Positions 45,938 to 55,102 are shown, counted from the first letter of the stretch. The stretch is DNA of 64,000 nt from Hymenobacter sp. BT188 (GCF_014333585.1 NZ_JACSCW010000005.1:372001-436000), one strand, 5' to 3'. Numbers and translations: made by a program. The notes: generated from the sequence alone by a model not told the origin.

Positions 45938-46150
45938 TTAGTAGATGGCGCGAACAAGTGGACGGCCTTTCTGGCGCGGGGCTTTTTTGTATTTGTACTG
46001 CGCTTTAATGGGCTTGCGCTTGGCATAGGGCCCGATGGCCATAGGTGCTGTTGCGGCCAAAGGTCTTATTTCAGCAGCCACTGTGCCAACTGTCTCGCCC
46101 AAAGCCATAAACAACAGAGTGCCAAAAAGTAGAAAGTATTTGTGCGGCAT
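45938..46150 (-). CDS. small exported basic protein
   Basis: A 70-residue protein starting at ATG 46150 (MPHKYFLLFGTLLFMALGETV), with a plausible signal peptide ending near VAA. The short mature part is strongly basic (AKRKPIKAQYKYKKAPRQKG). No domain is recognised. The longer frame to 46207 would add a Pro-rich, unlikely N-terminus. Basic short exported proteins of this kind are seen in Bacteroidota, but no function is known. Base use is like its neighbours. Confidence 0.55.
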   Translation of the reverse strand: MPHKYFLLFGTLLFMALGETVGTVAAEIRPLAATAPMAIGPYAKRKPIKAQYKYKKAPRQKGRPLVRAIY

Positions 46151-46300
46151 AGGAGGTGGAAAAAAGGTGAAAGAGATTGGTTTAGGTGGATCGGGTATGC
46201 TAAACATATGAACTTATATGTATCATAAAAAATACTTTCTTATTTATATATAATATGATCGAATTATTGCTGACCGTTTTGCTGAATTGCAAAGCTTGGC

Positions 46301-46359
46301 CTAGTATTACTTAAAAAAGCCCCCAGACACTATCTGGGGGCTTTTTTAAGTAATACTAG
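46301..46359. terminator. long-stem terminator with G5C core
   Basis: 27-base arms (46301-46327 and 46333-46359) are exact reverse complements: CTAGTATTACTTAAAAAAGC, then CCCCAGA, and its mirror. The loop is five bases. It follows the single-helix protein gene (stop at 46395) on the minus strand. Confidence 0.9.
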
Positions 46360-46394
46360 AAAGCCTTAAGAAGCTTTATTGGCAGGCTAAAAGC

Positions 46395-46736
46395 TTACGA
46401 AGCTTGGTTCGCTTGCGGCTTCGGACCGTTGTTCGGCTTTTTATCTTTTTGCTCATTCACCGGCTCAGCCGACGTATCGTTGTCGTCAGCGGCATCGATG
46501 GCCTTGTTCACTACGACTACCGCGATGGCAGCAATAGCGGCGATTCCCAGAATCAGCTGGGTAGTCGTCAAACGCTGAGCTGTCTTTTTCAGTAGCGTGC
46601 CACCATGAAGGAGCAGGTCGTCAATACGGTCGTGGTTGCCCTGAAAGATAACGTGGTAGGCACTTTCGAGCGTACGGGTTACGTCTTCAGGCAGAATTTT
46701 CTCTAATTGAGTTTCTAGTTGTGTTTGGTTGTCCAT
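46395..46736 (-). CDS. single-helix membrane protein of unknown function
   Basis: A 113-residue protein. An amphipathic N-terminal part (MDNQTQLETQLEKILPEDVT) is followed by one membrane helix (about 61-80, LILGIAAIAAIAVVVVNKAI) and a charged, Asn/Pro/Lys-rich tail (ADDNDTSAEPVNEQKDKKP). The layout recalls small stress-related membrane proteins such as YqjD, but sequence similarity is not clear. It has its own terminator downstream, and a G6C terminator lies upstream at 46918. ATG 46736 is the first in frame. Confidence 0.65.
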   Translation of the reverse strand: MDNQTQLETQLEKILPEDVTRTLESAYHVIFQGNHDRIDDLLLHGGTLLKKTAQRLTTTQLILGIAAIAAIAVVVVNKAIDAADDNDTSAEPVNEQKDKKPNNGPKPQANQAS

Positions 46737-46917
46737 AGCGGAGGTTAGCGAAACGAGTGAAAAGTCGATACAGAATAGTGGCTAAGCCACCGGGAAGCGT
46801 GTACGCAAAAACTCATTCGCGGGCTGTCCTTTTTTCAATTAACCTTGGATAAGCCTGTATAACCAAAGCTTCAGGTATACAGTAGCCATAACCCAGCATC
46901 CAGATTGCCAACCAACA

Positions 46918-46952
46918 AAAAAGCCCCCCAGAGTCTGTCTGGGGGGCTTTTT
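46918..46952. terminator. terminator with G6C stem
   Basis: AAAAAGCCCCCCAGA pairs with TCTGGGGGGCTTTTT around GTCTG-type loop bases. It is about 20 bases beyond the stop of the protease gene on the minus strand. Confidence 0.9.
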
Positions 46953-46972
46953 GGGGTAAGAAATAACAGCGC

Positions 46973-48130
46973 TTATTCGTAGACCTTTACCACAAAAACG
47001 AAATCCTGTAGCTTACGCAGCTGCTGCGGACGCGTGTTGCCGGTTAACTGGTTGAAGCGGGGTAGGTTATAAGGCTGAGCAGGCTTCGCCGTGGCCAGCG
47101 AATCGACTAAGCGCATCAGGTATGACGACTTAGTAGCAAAAGCGGCGCTTTGTACATCCGTCTGTCGACCACTGATGATACCGATCAGGTTGCCGCGGTC
47201 ATCAAGCAGCGGCCCACCGCTATTGCCTGGATTCACGGGAATGGAAATCTGATAAAACCCGGTATCACCTTCAAAACCCGAGCGGGCGCTCAGCGAACCA
47301 TCGTTAAATACCAGATCTTCACGTGGATATCCTAATGTATATACTCGCTCGCCTAGCTCGGCCAAGCCACGCTTGAAGGAATAAGGCAAGCGGCCAAAGC
47401 CATTAAACTTTGGATCAGTGATGCGCAGAATAGCTAAGTCGTGGGCGACATCCGAGAAAACAGGTTCGGCGCGGAAGCGCTGCCGGTCCCGGCTCTCAAT
47501 CAGGACCGAATCGGCTCCTTGAATGACGTGGTAGCTCGTTACCAAGTAGCCATCGGTAGTCAAGGCAAAGCCCGTTCCGCTGAATTTACCCGGATTTGCT
47601 TCCTCGGTGGGGCGCGGCTCATCCATCAAGGTGAGGGCCTTGTTCATCGCGCGCTGGTTGCGCTTGATGCGCTCTACCTCCCGCCGCAACACGGTGTAGC
47701 CGTATAGCGAAGGCTTTTGCTGAGCGGTACGCCACATCTCCAGCCCAAGCAAAGTGGCAAACACCGCCAGTATAGCCACGGAGGCTGCTACCGCGATAGT
47801 GGCGCGGTGGCTGCTCCAAAACTCCCGCAGATGCTGCTCCGTGCGCGAAATGCGCATGACCGGCATGGTGGGGTAGCCAGTTTCGATAATAGCTTCCGTG
47901 GCGGCTTTCTCCACATCAAGCGCAGCCTGCATGGCCCGTAGCTTACGCCGCGTAGTCAGGCGCCGGCCGTAGCCATGGAGCGTAGCAGTCAGCTCGTTGA
48001 AATCAGCAAGCTGCTGGGCTAAATCCGGTTCGGCGGCCAAGCGGCGCTCCAGAGCAGCGTGTTCCTCGGGGGGCAGCTGTCCGCTCTGGTAAGCGTCAAA
48101 TAAAGCGTAGTAATCAGCTTCAGTTTTCAT
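46973..48130 (-). CDS. anti-sigma-like domain fused to membrane-anchored HtrA-like serine protease
   Basis: A 385-residue protein. The N-terminal part (about 1-105, TEADYYALFDAYQSGQLPPE, then EHAALERRLAAEPDL) looks like the cytoplasmic part of Bacteroidota anti-sigma factors. One membrane helix follows (about 109-131, ATIAVAASVAILAVFATLLG). The periplasmic part is a trypsin/DegS-like domain with GTGFALTTDGYLVTSYHVI (His 201), VAHDLAILRI (Asp 231) and PVNPGNSGGPLLD (Ser 304). No PDZ domain is present. ATG 48130 was chosen because further upstream the frame overlaps the ECF sigma gene in another frame. It lies 49 bases after that sigma gene, so sigma regulation is likely. Confidence 0.85.
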   Translation of the reverse strand: MKTEADYYALFDAYQSGQLPPEEHAALERRLAAEPDLAQQLADFNELTATLHGYGRRLTTRRKLRAMQAALDVEKAATEAIIETGYPTMPVMRISRTEQHLREFWSSHRATIAVAASVAILAVFATLLGLEMWRTAQQKPSLYGYTVLRREVERIKRNQRAMNKALTLMDEPRPTEEANPGKFSGTGFALTTDGYLVTSYHVIQGADSVLIESRDRQRFRAEPVFSDVAHDLAILRITDPKFNGFGRLPYSFKRGLAELGERVYTLGYPREDLVFNDGSLSARSGFEGDTGFYQISIPVNPGNSGGPLLDDRGNLIGIISGRQTDVQSAAFATKSSYLMRLVDSLATAKPAQPYNLPRFNQLTGNTRPQQLRKLQDFVFVVKVYE

Positions 48131-48179
48131 AGGACTGGTCGGAAGCGAGCTTCCTCTATACTGGGAACCGAGCTTGTCG

Positions 48180-48767
48180 CTAAAAAGATTCTTCTTCCTT
48201 ATAATGGGTGAAAAACAGCTTTTTAAGACGCACCAGGCACTTGTATTTTTGATTTTTGGCGTTGTCGGCATTGGTATAGCCAAACTCAGCCGTGAGTTGC
48301 TGCATGGATTTCTCCTGCAGGTAAAAACCTTCAAGCAGCGACCGGCAAGGCTCTCCCAAGTGGTTGAGGGCTTCGGCCATCGTAGCGAAGCGCTGATCGC
48401 GCTCTTCCGCTTGGTCGACATCCGCTTCCGCACCGGTTTCGAGGTAGGGCTCATGGTCTTCGAGACGACCGCCAAAACGGTTTTTCTCAGCTAACCGTTT
48501 GAGCCACAGTCGCCGACACACCGCGTAGAGGTAGGTTTTGATCTGGCAGCTCAGCTCCAAAGAGCCCTCGCGCACCTTTTCATAAAACACCATTACGCCC
48601 TCCTGATACACGTCCTTGGCCTCGTCCTCGGTGCCACTATTTTGCAGCACCAAGTGCGAAATCATGGGCAGATGCAGGCGGTAAAGTTGTGCCAATGCCC
48701 GGTCGTCGCCGCCCTGGATGGCAGCCACGAACTCTTCATCAGTGTAGGAAGGTTGACCCTTACCCAT
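48180..48767 (-). CDS. ECF-type sigma-70 family factor
   Basis: A 195-residue sigma factor. Region 2 (about 20-95) has LAQLYRLHLPMISHLVLQNSG, EDEAKDVYQEGVMVFYEKV and QIKTYLYAVCRRLWLKRLAEK. Region 4 (about 130-185) has LNHLGEPCRSLLEGFYLQEK, then SMQQLTAEFGYTNADNAKNQ with a typical HTH. The linker is rich in Glu and Asp. The gene directly downstream encodes a protein with an anti-sigma-like cytoplasmic part. Such sigma/anti-sigma pairs respond to envelope signals. ATG 48767 fits. No promoter matching its own expected recognition site was identified. Confidence 0.9.
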   Translation of the reverse strand: MGKGQPSYTDEEFVAAIQGGDDRALAQLYRLHLPMISHLVLQNSGTEDEAKDVYQEGVMVFYEKVREGSLELSCQIKTYLYAVCRRLWLKRLAEKNRFGGRLEDHEPYLETGAEADVDQAEERDQRFATMAEALNHLGEPCRSLLEGFYLQEKSMQQLTAEFGYTNADNAKNQKYKCLVRLKKLFFTHYKEEESF

Positions 48768-48900
48768 TCGCTTTGGTCTTTAATACAAAGAGGATGACTT
48801 AGTAACCCTCCCCAAAAATTATTTTCTACTGCTGGGTTACCTTTCAGTCGAATGGGTATGAAGGACGTTTTTTAGACAACTTTTCAAACCTAACACCAAA

Positions 48901-49131
48901 ATGAAGAACTTCCTGAAAGTATCTGCCTTGGCTTTTGTATTCGCTGCTGCCCTGACTTCTTGCGAGTCGAAGCCTGCTGAGACTGAAACTACTACCACCG
49001 AAGTGAGCACTGAGACTACCGTTCCGGCTACTACCGACACTACGATGGCTGCTCCTGCAGACTCTGCTGCTATGACTGCTCCTGCTGACGGCACTTCGAC
49101 CTCGACTACCACTACTACGACTCAAGAGTAA
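48901..49131 (+). CDS. small Thr/Ala-rich lipoprotein
   Basis: A 76-residue lipoprotein: MKNFLKVSALAFVFAAALTS followed by Cys (lipobox ALTSC). The mature part is low-complexity, rich in Thr, Ala, Glu and Ser (TTEVSTETTVPATTDTT; STSTTTTTTQE). No domain. Similar short lipoproteins are frequent in Hymenobacter-like genomes. It is divergent from the ECF sigma gene. TACCTTTC at about 48838-48845 is a near match to a -7 box. A terminator lies at 49168. Confidence 0.68.
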   Translation: MKNFLKVSALAFVFAAALTSCESKPAETETTTTEVSTETTVPATTDTTMAAPADSAAMTAPADGTSTSTTTTTTQE

Positions 49132-49167
49132 AAGTAAGCAGCTACCGGCTTAAACTGGTAAGTTGCC

Positions 49168-49210
49168 AAACGGCCCGGCCTCCTGTGAAAGGAAGCTGGG
49201 CCGTTTTTTT
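49168..49210 (+). terminator. terminator of the small lipoprotein gene
   Basis: AAACGGCCCGGC pairs with GCTGGGCCGTTT (one G-T pair) around a 15-base loop, with T7 at the end. It follows the lipoprotein stop by 36 bases. Confidence 0.82.
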
Positions 49211-49285
49211 GTGTAGGTAATCTTCTGTAACTGCTTTAGCTATAAAGTAGTAGGCATAATAGTTAGGAAGGCTGTAGCTCTAGGA

Positions 49286-51097
49286 CTAGAGTTTCTCTTC
49301 CAGCCATAAAAAGCCTGCTCCCAGCAAAAACAAGCCGAAGAACCAAGTCGCCGGCCACGCCTGACGAGTGAGCACAGGTGAAGCCGCAGCGGAAGCAGAT
49401 GCGTCGGCTAGCCAAGCTTGGGCCGCCTGCTGGCGCAGCTCGGTTTCGGGGCCGAGCCAATTTTGCGCCCCAAACACGTAAAATGAATGCACCGCCTTCT
49501 CGGCCAGCGCCACGCGGTGCCACCCCGCTGAGTCGGGCCAAAACTGACCGGTGCTCCACTCAGGTAGACGCGTATCCTGACGTATAGCCAGGGGTATAGG
49601 CTGGGCCGCAGCCCCTTGCACGGTGGGCGCGGTAGTAGGAAAGCTGGCCGCCGTTAGCTGTGCCTCTACGGGCGTATTGGGGTGAGGCCAGGCTGTTGTT
49701 ACGCACCAAGCGGCCGTTGCCGGTTCGGGTCGCGCTACGGCAGTCAGCAGACGGCTCCAATAGGCATTATAGGTCAGCGAATCATTTTGCAGGGCCCACC
49801 GGAAGGTTTCGGGCAGTACCGATACGACCATTGTTCCGGCCCCCAAGCGCTGAGATGCTACCACAGTTTGCCCCTGCCCAGTTGTGATGAGGGGTCGCAA
49901 GCGGGCCGATGGCCGCAAGGTAGCCGGCACTGTAGCAGTGGTGCGGCCGGGAGCCCCCGGCCACAGTACAGGCTGAGGCTTCGCAGATGCGGCCGTAGCG
50001 ACAGGCACAATACTAAAGGCGGCCCGAGCAGGCGTGAGGCGCGGCAGCGGAGCAGCATCGGCCAGCACGATAAGTCCCGGCCCCCCAGTGCGCAGCGCGG
50101 TAGTGAGCTGTTGAACTTCGCCCCCGGAAAGCGTGGCCAGCGTACCCACATCGGCTATGATGGCATCGTAGCGCGCTAGCAAAGCGGGTGTAAGCCGGAA
50201 AATATCGTGGGTAGACTGGTTGAGAAATTCAGTTTGCGTCAGGCCCCGACTGATGCCTACGCGCAAGGCTACCGCGTGCTGTCGCGTGCCAAGCTGGTTT
50301 TTCAGGAATTTGAATTCAAACGATGGGGTGCTTGCCAGCAGTAACACCCGCAACGTGCGGGTGGGCACTATCTCTACGGGTACGGGTTCGGAGGCCAACA
50401 TTTGCCCCCCACGCCGCGCTACCAACTCGTACACAGCCAATCCGGCTGCCTTCGGCACATAGCTCAGCTGAAAAGCTCCCCGGCCGCCTGTTAAGCGCAC
50501 CGAATCGCGGGGTGCACCCGCCGCTCGCAAGTGTACCCACGTTGGTGTGATGTTATTGGCGCTGGAGGGCAAATTATCGAAGGCGCCCGCTATCTGCAAC
50601 GGCTGGCCTAGCTCCACCCGCGGCGTCCAATTAGCTGTCCGAAAACCCGCGCGAGCCGGGGGCGCATACCGAACCAGCCGGACCGGACCGAGCATGGGCA
50701 AGTCAGCGGCCGGTAAACCTTGGCCCAGCACGTGCAAGCGGCGCAGGTTGGGTTGTTGCTCTCTGATCTGTAGAAGGTTAGCTATTCTAACCGTATCAGC
50801 TCCGACTACAGAACCGGTGCGCCACAGGCGGGTGGCTGGTCCTAAGCGACGCAATAGGGTTTGCAGTGTATCTGGCTGGAAGCCTTCGGTAAGTAAAATG
50901 GTCTCGTACTGCGAGCCTGTTACGCTGCGGGTAGGCGGGAAAGCTGTAAACCACAATCCCACTCCGACTAGTAAGCCCGCCAATAGACGCAAGGCAAGCC
51001 GCTGTTGGTTGGGCCGGCGCAGGGCGCTCCAAGTCAAGCCAACAACCAGCAGCACACACAGTGTAAGCAGGGCGTAATAAAGAAACGTGGGGGGCAT
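49286..51097 (-). CDS. membrane protein of the MoxR-BatA locus
   Basis: A 603-residue protein with membrane helices near the N-terminus (LYYALLTLCVLLVVGLTWSA; LALRLLAGLLVGVGLWFTAF) and at the extreme C-terminus (ATWFFGLFLLGAGFLWLEE). The large middle part is probably periplasmic and beta-rich. A stretch with TRTLRVLLLASTPSFEFKFL and RYDAIIADVGTLATLSGGEV resembles a glutamine-amidotransferase-like fold, as seen in several membrane proteins of this kind of locus; catalytic residues were not identified. ATG 51097 was preferred over a TTG at 51106. It follows the DUF4175 gene by 12 bases and is likely the last gene of the unit. Confidence 0.72.
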   Translation of the reverse strand: MPPTFLYYALLTLCVLLVVGLTWSALRRPNQQRLALRLLAGLLVGVGLWFTAFPPTRSVTGSQYETILLTEGFQPDTLQTLLRRLGPATRLWRTGSVVGADTVRIANLLQIREQQPNLRRLHVLGQGLPAADLPMLGPVRLVRYAPPARAGFRTANWTPRVELGQPLQIAGAFDNLPSSANNITPTWVHLRAAGAPRDSVRLTGGRGAFQLSYVPKAAGLAVYELVARRGGQMLASEPVPVEIVPTRTLRVLLLASTPSFEFKFLKNQLGTRQHAVALRVGISRGLTQTEFLNQSTHDIFRLTPALLARYDAIIADVGTLATLSGGEVQQLTTALRTGGPGLIVLADAAPLPRLTPARAAFSIVPVATAASAKPQPVLWPGAPGRTTATVPATLRPSARLRPLITTGQGQTVVASQRLGAGTMVVSVLPETFRWALQNDSLTYNAYWSRLLTAVARPEPATAAWCVTTAWPHPNTPVEAQLTAASFPTTAPTVQGAAAQPIPLAIRQDTRLPEWSTGQFWPDSAGWHRVALAEKAVHSFYVFGAQNWLGPETELRQQAAQAWLADASASAAASPVLTRQAWPATWFFGLFLLGAGFLWLEEKL

Positions 51098-51109
51098 TTT
51101 AGACAAAAC

Positions 51110-53392
51110 TTACCGGCTTAGTTCCTGGAAATACCGCTGGGCCAGCGGGTTGGCAGTCAGCACCCGTGTAGGTGCTGCTGCCGGTGGTGGCAGCAAACCG
51201 GTAAGCGCCCGCTCCACCGACGGCACAAGCTCAAGGCGCAGCGGCCGGCCGGCGCGCACATCGGCCACTAGGCCACGCAGGTCACGCAAGGCGGTGAGGT
51301 AGGCCCCCGGACGCTCCAGCGCGGCTTGCGCCAAGGCTTGACCAGCTTGTTCAAGTAGCAAGGCGTTAGCCGGTTTGGCGACTTGGCCGCGGCGGGTAGC
51401 GCCCAGCCAACGCAACGCGGTGCGCACGGCTGGCTGCGTAGGCGGGGCGGCAATTTTCTGCTCCCGACGCGGGGCGGCGGCATTACCCATCTCCCCCGTA
51501 AGCCGGAGCGTAGCCTCCGGCAATACCGGCGGCGTAAAGCCCGATTTTTTCACGTAAGCGCGCGTTTGCTGCTGCACTTGCTTGAGCAGGCGCAGGGCGC
51601 GGTACTCATATGGCAACGCTTCCTTTAAACGACTGGTGCGCAGCCGCAACTCCGCTTCCCACATTTGAGCCAGCACGCCACGCAGCTTGGCTTTCACCTC
51701 TGGCTCCAGAAAGTCGGCCGTTTCGCTGTCGTCGTGCAAGTGCATGTAAGGCTCCATAAGGGCAGCGGTGGCAGCCTCACCGGGAACGTCGGTGGCGGAC
51801 GAAAATTTGTCGCCGCTGTGGTCGTGGCCATCGTCGGCCGAATGCTCTTCCTGCTCGGTGCTTTGTTCTTGCTCGGCGGTGGCGGGGTTATCTTCCTCCT
51901 TTTTCGCTGCGGGCGGACGAGTGGCTGTTTCACCAATGCCTTGCTCAAACTCTTCGCCCAAAAACTTGCCATAGCGCATACGCAGAATCTTCTGGTCGAA
52001 GCCTAGGTTATTGCCGCGCTCCGCAACCGTAGTGGCAGGCAAGCGAGGCTGCTCGGCAATCAGCTTTTCGGTGTCAATAATGATCTGACGCTGGCTCCTA
52101 AAGTAGGCTGGTACCACATTTACACCCAACGATAAGTCGGAAGTGCCATCAACTACAGCCGTGTCTTCCCATTGCACTAAGTAGGTGTCGGAGCGGGTGC
52201 TGCCACGGGCGTTGTCCCAGGCTTGCACGTAGAAATATACCTCATCCCCATACGTCAGACCGAGCTTTGGCAAGCTAAGTAGATGGGTAGCGGTGGCTTG
52301 CGCGGGCTGTCCGCGCAGTGGGCCGCTTAAGTCCGTCACAACTTCCGTAAACTTCACTGCTTCGCCCTGCCCTTGCGCAACCGTCGTTACCAAACGGGCC
52401 CGACTCAGGCCGTAGTCGTCGCGCAGGGCTACCCGAATCGCTATTTGCGGCTTGTCGCCAAACTCGATGAGAGTATACGGCTTCGGGTTCTGAATCTGAA
52501 CCACGGGCGCTTGGTCGGGCTGCACGTCAATAGCATAGTCATCGGAGGCTTTGCCCGCAAAACGTACTCGATAAAGCACAGATGCCGTCAGTACTTGCTC
52601 AGCTACGAAGGTATTAGCTTGCCCTAACACAGCCCGAAAAGCCACCCGCCGCGTGCCCAACTCCAGTTGAGGCGGAGCGTCGGCGGCTCGGTTTACGCGC
52701 ACCGTCCACCGCACTCGCGACCCACTAGGACAGCGGAAAGAAGCCATAGCGGCGCTCGTAGCAGGGCGGCGGGTATAGGCCGGCGGCGTCACATTGATGC
52801 GCGTATCAATAACTCGCGGCGCGGCTTGCGCCGCAGGGTTAATCTTTTCTTCGGGAAAATTCAGCGCTACGGCGGGGGCTACAGTTGGTGCTATGGCCTG
52901 CGAAGTTGGTCGCAGCCACCAGGCCGCTCCCGCCAGAGCAAGTAGCAGCCCAGCCCAGCCCAGCGCCGACCGAACATCAAACGGCAGTAAGGTCTTGTCC
53001 GCTGCTTGCAATTCCTGCAAGCGACTACTCACCCGCTGATGCTGCAGGCTTTCAAGCAAATTCAATTCGGACGGCTCGCGAAGCAATAGGCCAGTGCTAT
53101 CCTCCAGTTGGGCAAAACGCCGGTCGAGCTGCCGCGCTATGGGCGCCAAGTCAGGGTTCCAGAAGCGCCGTAGCTGGATAATGGCGTAAGCAGCCAACAG
53201 CAGCGCAGCACCTCCTACGGCCCACATCGGTACCGGCCAATAGCGGGCAATTACCGCCAGCCAAATGCCCCCCGCCACGATGGGCAACAGCAGCGCGCCC
53301 GTTCGGCGCAAAGCATAGCGGCGCCACTCGGCCCTGAGTGCGGGCGAGGCGACCAAAGAAGGCGCTACAGCAGCTTGGGTAGTGGGTGTCAT
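51110..53392 (-). CDS. DUF4175-like large membrane protein
   Basis: A 760-residue protein. It has two N-terminal membrane helices (about 30-75, LLLPIVAGGIWLAVIARYWP and AVGGAALLLAAYAIIQL) and a further helix near 155-175 (LGWAGLLLALAGAAWWLRP). The large remaining part includes an acidic Glu-rich segment (TAEQEQSTEQEEHSADDGHD) and long helical stretches. This layout is that of Bacteroidota DUF4175-type proteins. Function is unknown; the context suggests assembly or stress work with the MoxR ATPase. ATG 53392 overlaps the stop of the upstream BatA-like gene (ATGA), showing translational coupling. The frame further upstream is the neighbour's region. Confidence 0.83.
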   Translation of the reverse strand: MTPTTQAAVAPSLVASPALRAEWRRYALRRTGALLLPIVAGGIWLAVIARYWPVPMWAVGGAALLLAAYAIIQLRRFWNPDLAPIARQLDRRFAQLEDSTGLLLREPSELNLLESLQHQRVSSRLQELQAADKTLLPFDVRSALGWAGLLLALAGAAWWLRPTSQAIAPTVAPAVALNFPEEKINPAAQAAPRVIDTRINVTPPAYTRRPATSAAMASFRCPSGSRVRWTVRVNRAADAPPQLELGTRRVAFRAVLGQANTFVAEQVLTASVLYRVRFAGKASDDYAIDVQPDQAPVVQIQNPKPYTLIEFGDKPQIAIRVALRDDYGLSRARLVTTVAQGQGEAVKFTEVVTDLSGPLRGQPAQATATHLLSLPKLGLTYGDEVYFYVQAWDNARGSTRSDTYLVQWEDTAVVDGTSDLSLGVNVVPAYFRSQRQIIIDTEKLIAEQPRLPATTVAERGNNLGFDQKILRMRYGKFLGEEFEQGIGETATRPPAAKKEEDNPATAEQEQSTEQEEHSADDGHDHSGDKFSSATDVPGEAATAALMEPYMHLHDDSETADFLEPEVKAKLRGVLAQMWEAELRLRTSRLKEALPYEYRALRLLKQVQQQTRAYVKKSGFTPPVLPEATLRLTGEMGNAAAPRREQKIAAPPTQPAVRTALRWLGATRRGQVAKPANALLLEQAGQALAQAALERPGAYLTALRDLRGLVADVRAGRPLRLELVPSVERALTGLLPPPAAAPTRVLTANPLAQRYFQELSR

Positions 53393-54966
53393 GTAGGAGA
53401 AACGGGAGAAGAAGTGGGCCGCCGACGGGCCAGTAGGCGCTCCAATCCAAAAAGCAAAGCCGCTAACAGTACTGCCCAAGCCCGCAAATCAGTGAACGTA
53501 TCAGGAGCTGGCTGAACTGCTTTCTGGGGGGCTTTTTGGGCAAGATCGGGGCTACGCTGAATAGCTGCTTGAACTTGGCTCGGAGCAACTACCCGCTGGT
53601 CATTACGGGCTAAAGCAGGAATTGGTATAGGTGGCTGTAGCAACCCAAGCAGCAAAGCCGGCAATTCTGGACTATCCGGGAGGCCACTCCACGTTGGATT
53701 CAAGCGCGTGTGCAGCGTGTATACCTGGCCGCGCCCTTCCGCCCGCCGTGACAGTACAGGCTGGCCTGAGCCATCTGCCCAAATAGCAGTGGCGGGGGGC
53801 AAAATAGCGGCCGTATCGCGGCGCAAAATTGGAATAAGTGTCTCTGCTCCAACAGGTCCAAATGAAGCCGCAACGGGGGTGCCCGTTCCTGCTGCCTGTT
53901 GCCACCAGTTTACCCCTTTGCCCACACGCAGTTTCCAGGCTGCTGGCATAGGTGCTTTGCTCAGCCAGAAAACCCAAGTCAGCGAGTCGGAAGGGGAGGG
54001 CGCGGTGGCCGAAACGGTAATGACTGGCGGCACTAACAGGCCGCTACTCACCGCTCGTAATGCCGCTGCTAAATAGCGCGCATCCTCGGCTTGGTCTGGG
54101 GTATAATACACGCGCAGACGCATGGGGGCCTGCACAGGTGTAGCTACGGGATCAGGTACGAGGTGCACAGCCGCCTGATTGTTAGCGCGTGTTTCATACT
54201 GCAAGGCGGGCAAACCCGGCACTAGCAGAGTTCCAGCCGTAGTTGGCCGCGCCACCGTAACCGCCTGAAAAGTGGTTTTTTCTTCATCGCTACGCCCAAT
54301 TAGTAGGCGTAGCTTATCTATATCACTAAGGCTCGCAGCTTGCACCCACGCACTTGAGTCGGGAGTAGGGATAAGCTGCCAGGTTAGGTTGGGGGGCAAA
54401 TTAGGGCGGGTGCCTTGCAAGTCGGCTAGCTTAGCTGGTGTGAGTAAATGCACGGGCCGATCTGCAAAACGCTGCGCGGCCTGGGCTGCGCGCGCCCATA
54501 AAAAATCTGGTTTGGTTGAATAGCCTACAGAGTCAGAGGGCGCTGGATTCGCTACTAGCGCAGTCCACTCTTCTGGTGAGATTGACGGGAGTCCTTTCTC
54601 TAAACGACTTACCTCGTACCCGCGGCGCCGGAGCGAATCAACTAGCGGGCGTACGCTTGGTAGCGCAGCGGAGGTCAGCAGCTCGGGGCTTACCAGTACC
54701 TGACCACGGGCCGGCGGTGCGGGCCGTTGCCAGGCAGGCCCAGCCAATGCCACCGCCAATATCGCAACCACAGCCGCCCGCAACAGCAGCAATAGGAGTT
54801 GCTCCAGCTTCAGGCTGCGCAGGCGCCGGTTGGCCGCTGCCGCCAGCCACCTTACGCTGCCCACTTGCACCGTGCGGCCCGGCCGCCGGTTCCAAAGGTG
54901 GATAGCCAAGGGTATTAGCAGCCCCAGCAATGCCAGCAACGCAGATGGAGTGAGTAGGGTGAACAA
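53389..54966 (-). CDS. BatA-domain membrane protein
   Basis: A 525-residue protein. The N-terminal BatA domain (about 1-85) has helix SALLALLGLLIPLAIHLWNRR and a second helix LLLLLLRAAVVAILAVALAGP, followed by WQRP. The middle is a long periplasmic beta-rich part and a C-terminal helix (AWAVLLAALLFGLERLLARR) anchors it. There is no clear von Willebrand MIDAS motif (DxSxS), so it is a BatA-like protein rather than a full vWA protein. The start is a TTG at 54966 (MFTLLTPSALL) and no ATG is close. It overlaps the downstream DUF4175 gene by four bases. A REP-like element sits just upstream. Confidence 0.82.
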   Translation of the reverse strand: MFTLLTPSALLALLGLLIPLAIHLWNRRPGRTVQVGSVRWLAAAANRRLRSLKLEQLLLLLLRAAVVAILAVALAGPAWQRPAPPARGQVLVSPELLTSAALPSVRPLVDSLRRRGYEVSRLEKGLPSISPEEWTALVANPAPSDSVGYSTKPDFLWARAAQAAQRFADRPVHLLTPAKLADLQGTRPNLPPNLTWQLIPTPDSSAWVQAASLSDIDKLRLLIGRSDEEKTTFQAVTVARPTTAGTLLVPGLPALQYETRANNQAAVHLVPDPVATPVQAPMRLRVYYTPDQAEDARYLAAALRAVSSGLLVPPVITVSATAPSPSDSLTWVFWLSKAPMPAAWKLRVGKGVNWWQQAAGTGTPVAASFGPVGAETLIPILRRDTAAILPPATAIWADGSGQPVLSRRAEGRGQVYTLHTRLNPTWSGLPDSPELPALLLGLLQPPIPIPALARNDQRVVAPSQVQAAIQRSPDLAQKAPQKAVQPAPDTFTDLRAWAVLLAALLFGLERLLARRRPTSSPVSPT

Positions 54967-55009
54967 GATTGATTTAAGAATTAGTAATGAAAGACTTATC
55001 TAATCGACC

Positions 55010-55102
55010 GTCATGCAGAGCGGAGCGAAGTATCTCGCGTGTTTAGTTAAGGTTAGTAATCCTGTGTCAGCACGCGAGATGCTTTGCTCCGCTCTGCATG
55101 AC
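55010..55102. repeat. REP-like palindromic element, copy 2
   Basis: Inverted arms 55010-55041 and 55071-55102 are 32 bases each, with GCAGAGCGGAGCGAAG at the outer side and CACGCGAGAT inside. The spacer contains TTAGTAATCCTG, also in copy 1 (24080-24173) and in the same orientation. It lies between the DUF58 and BatA-like genes, within an otherwise tight gene run. Confidence 0.85.

Noticed and set aside
48131-48475. N-terminal extension of the protease frame by 115 codons
   Set aside because: The extension reads the ECF sigma gene in another frame and is Ser/Arg/Lys-rich without structure. ATG 48130 begins the recognisable anti-sigma-like part.
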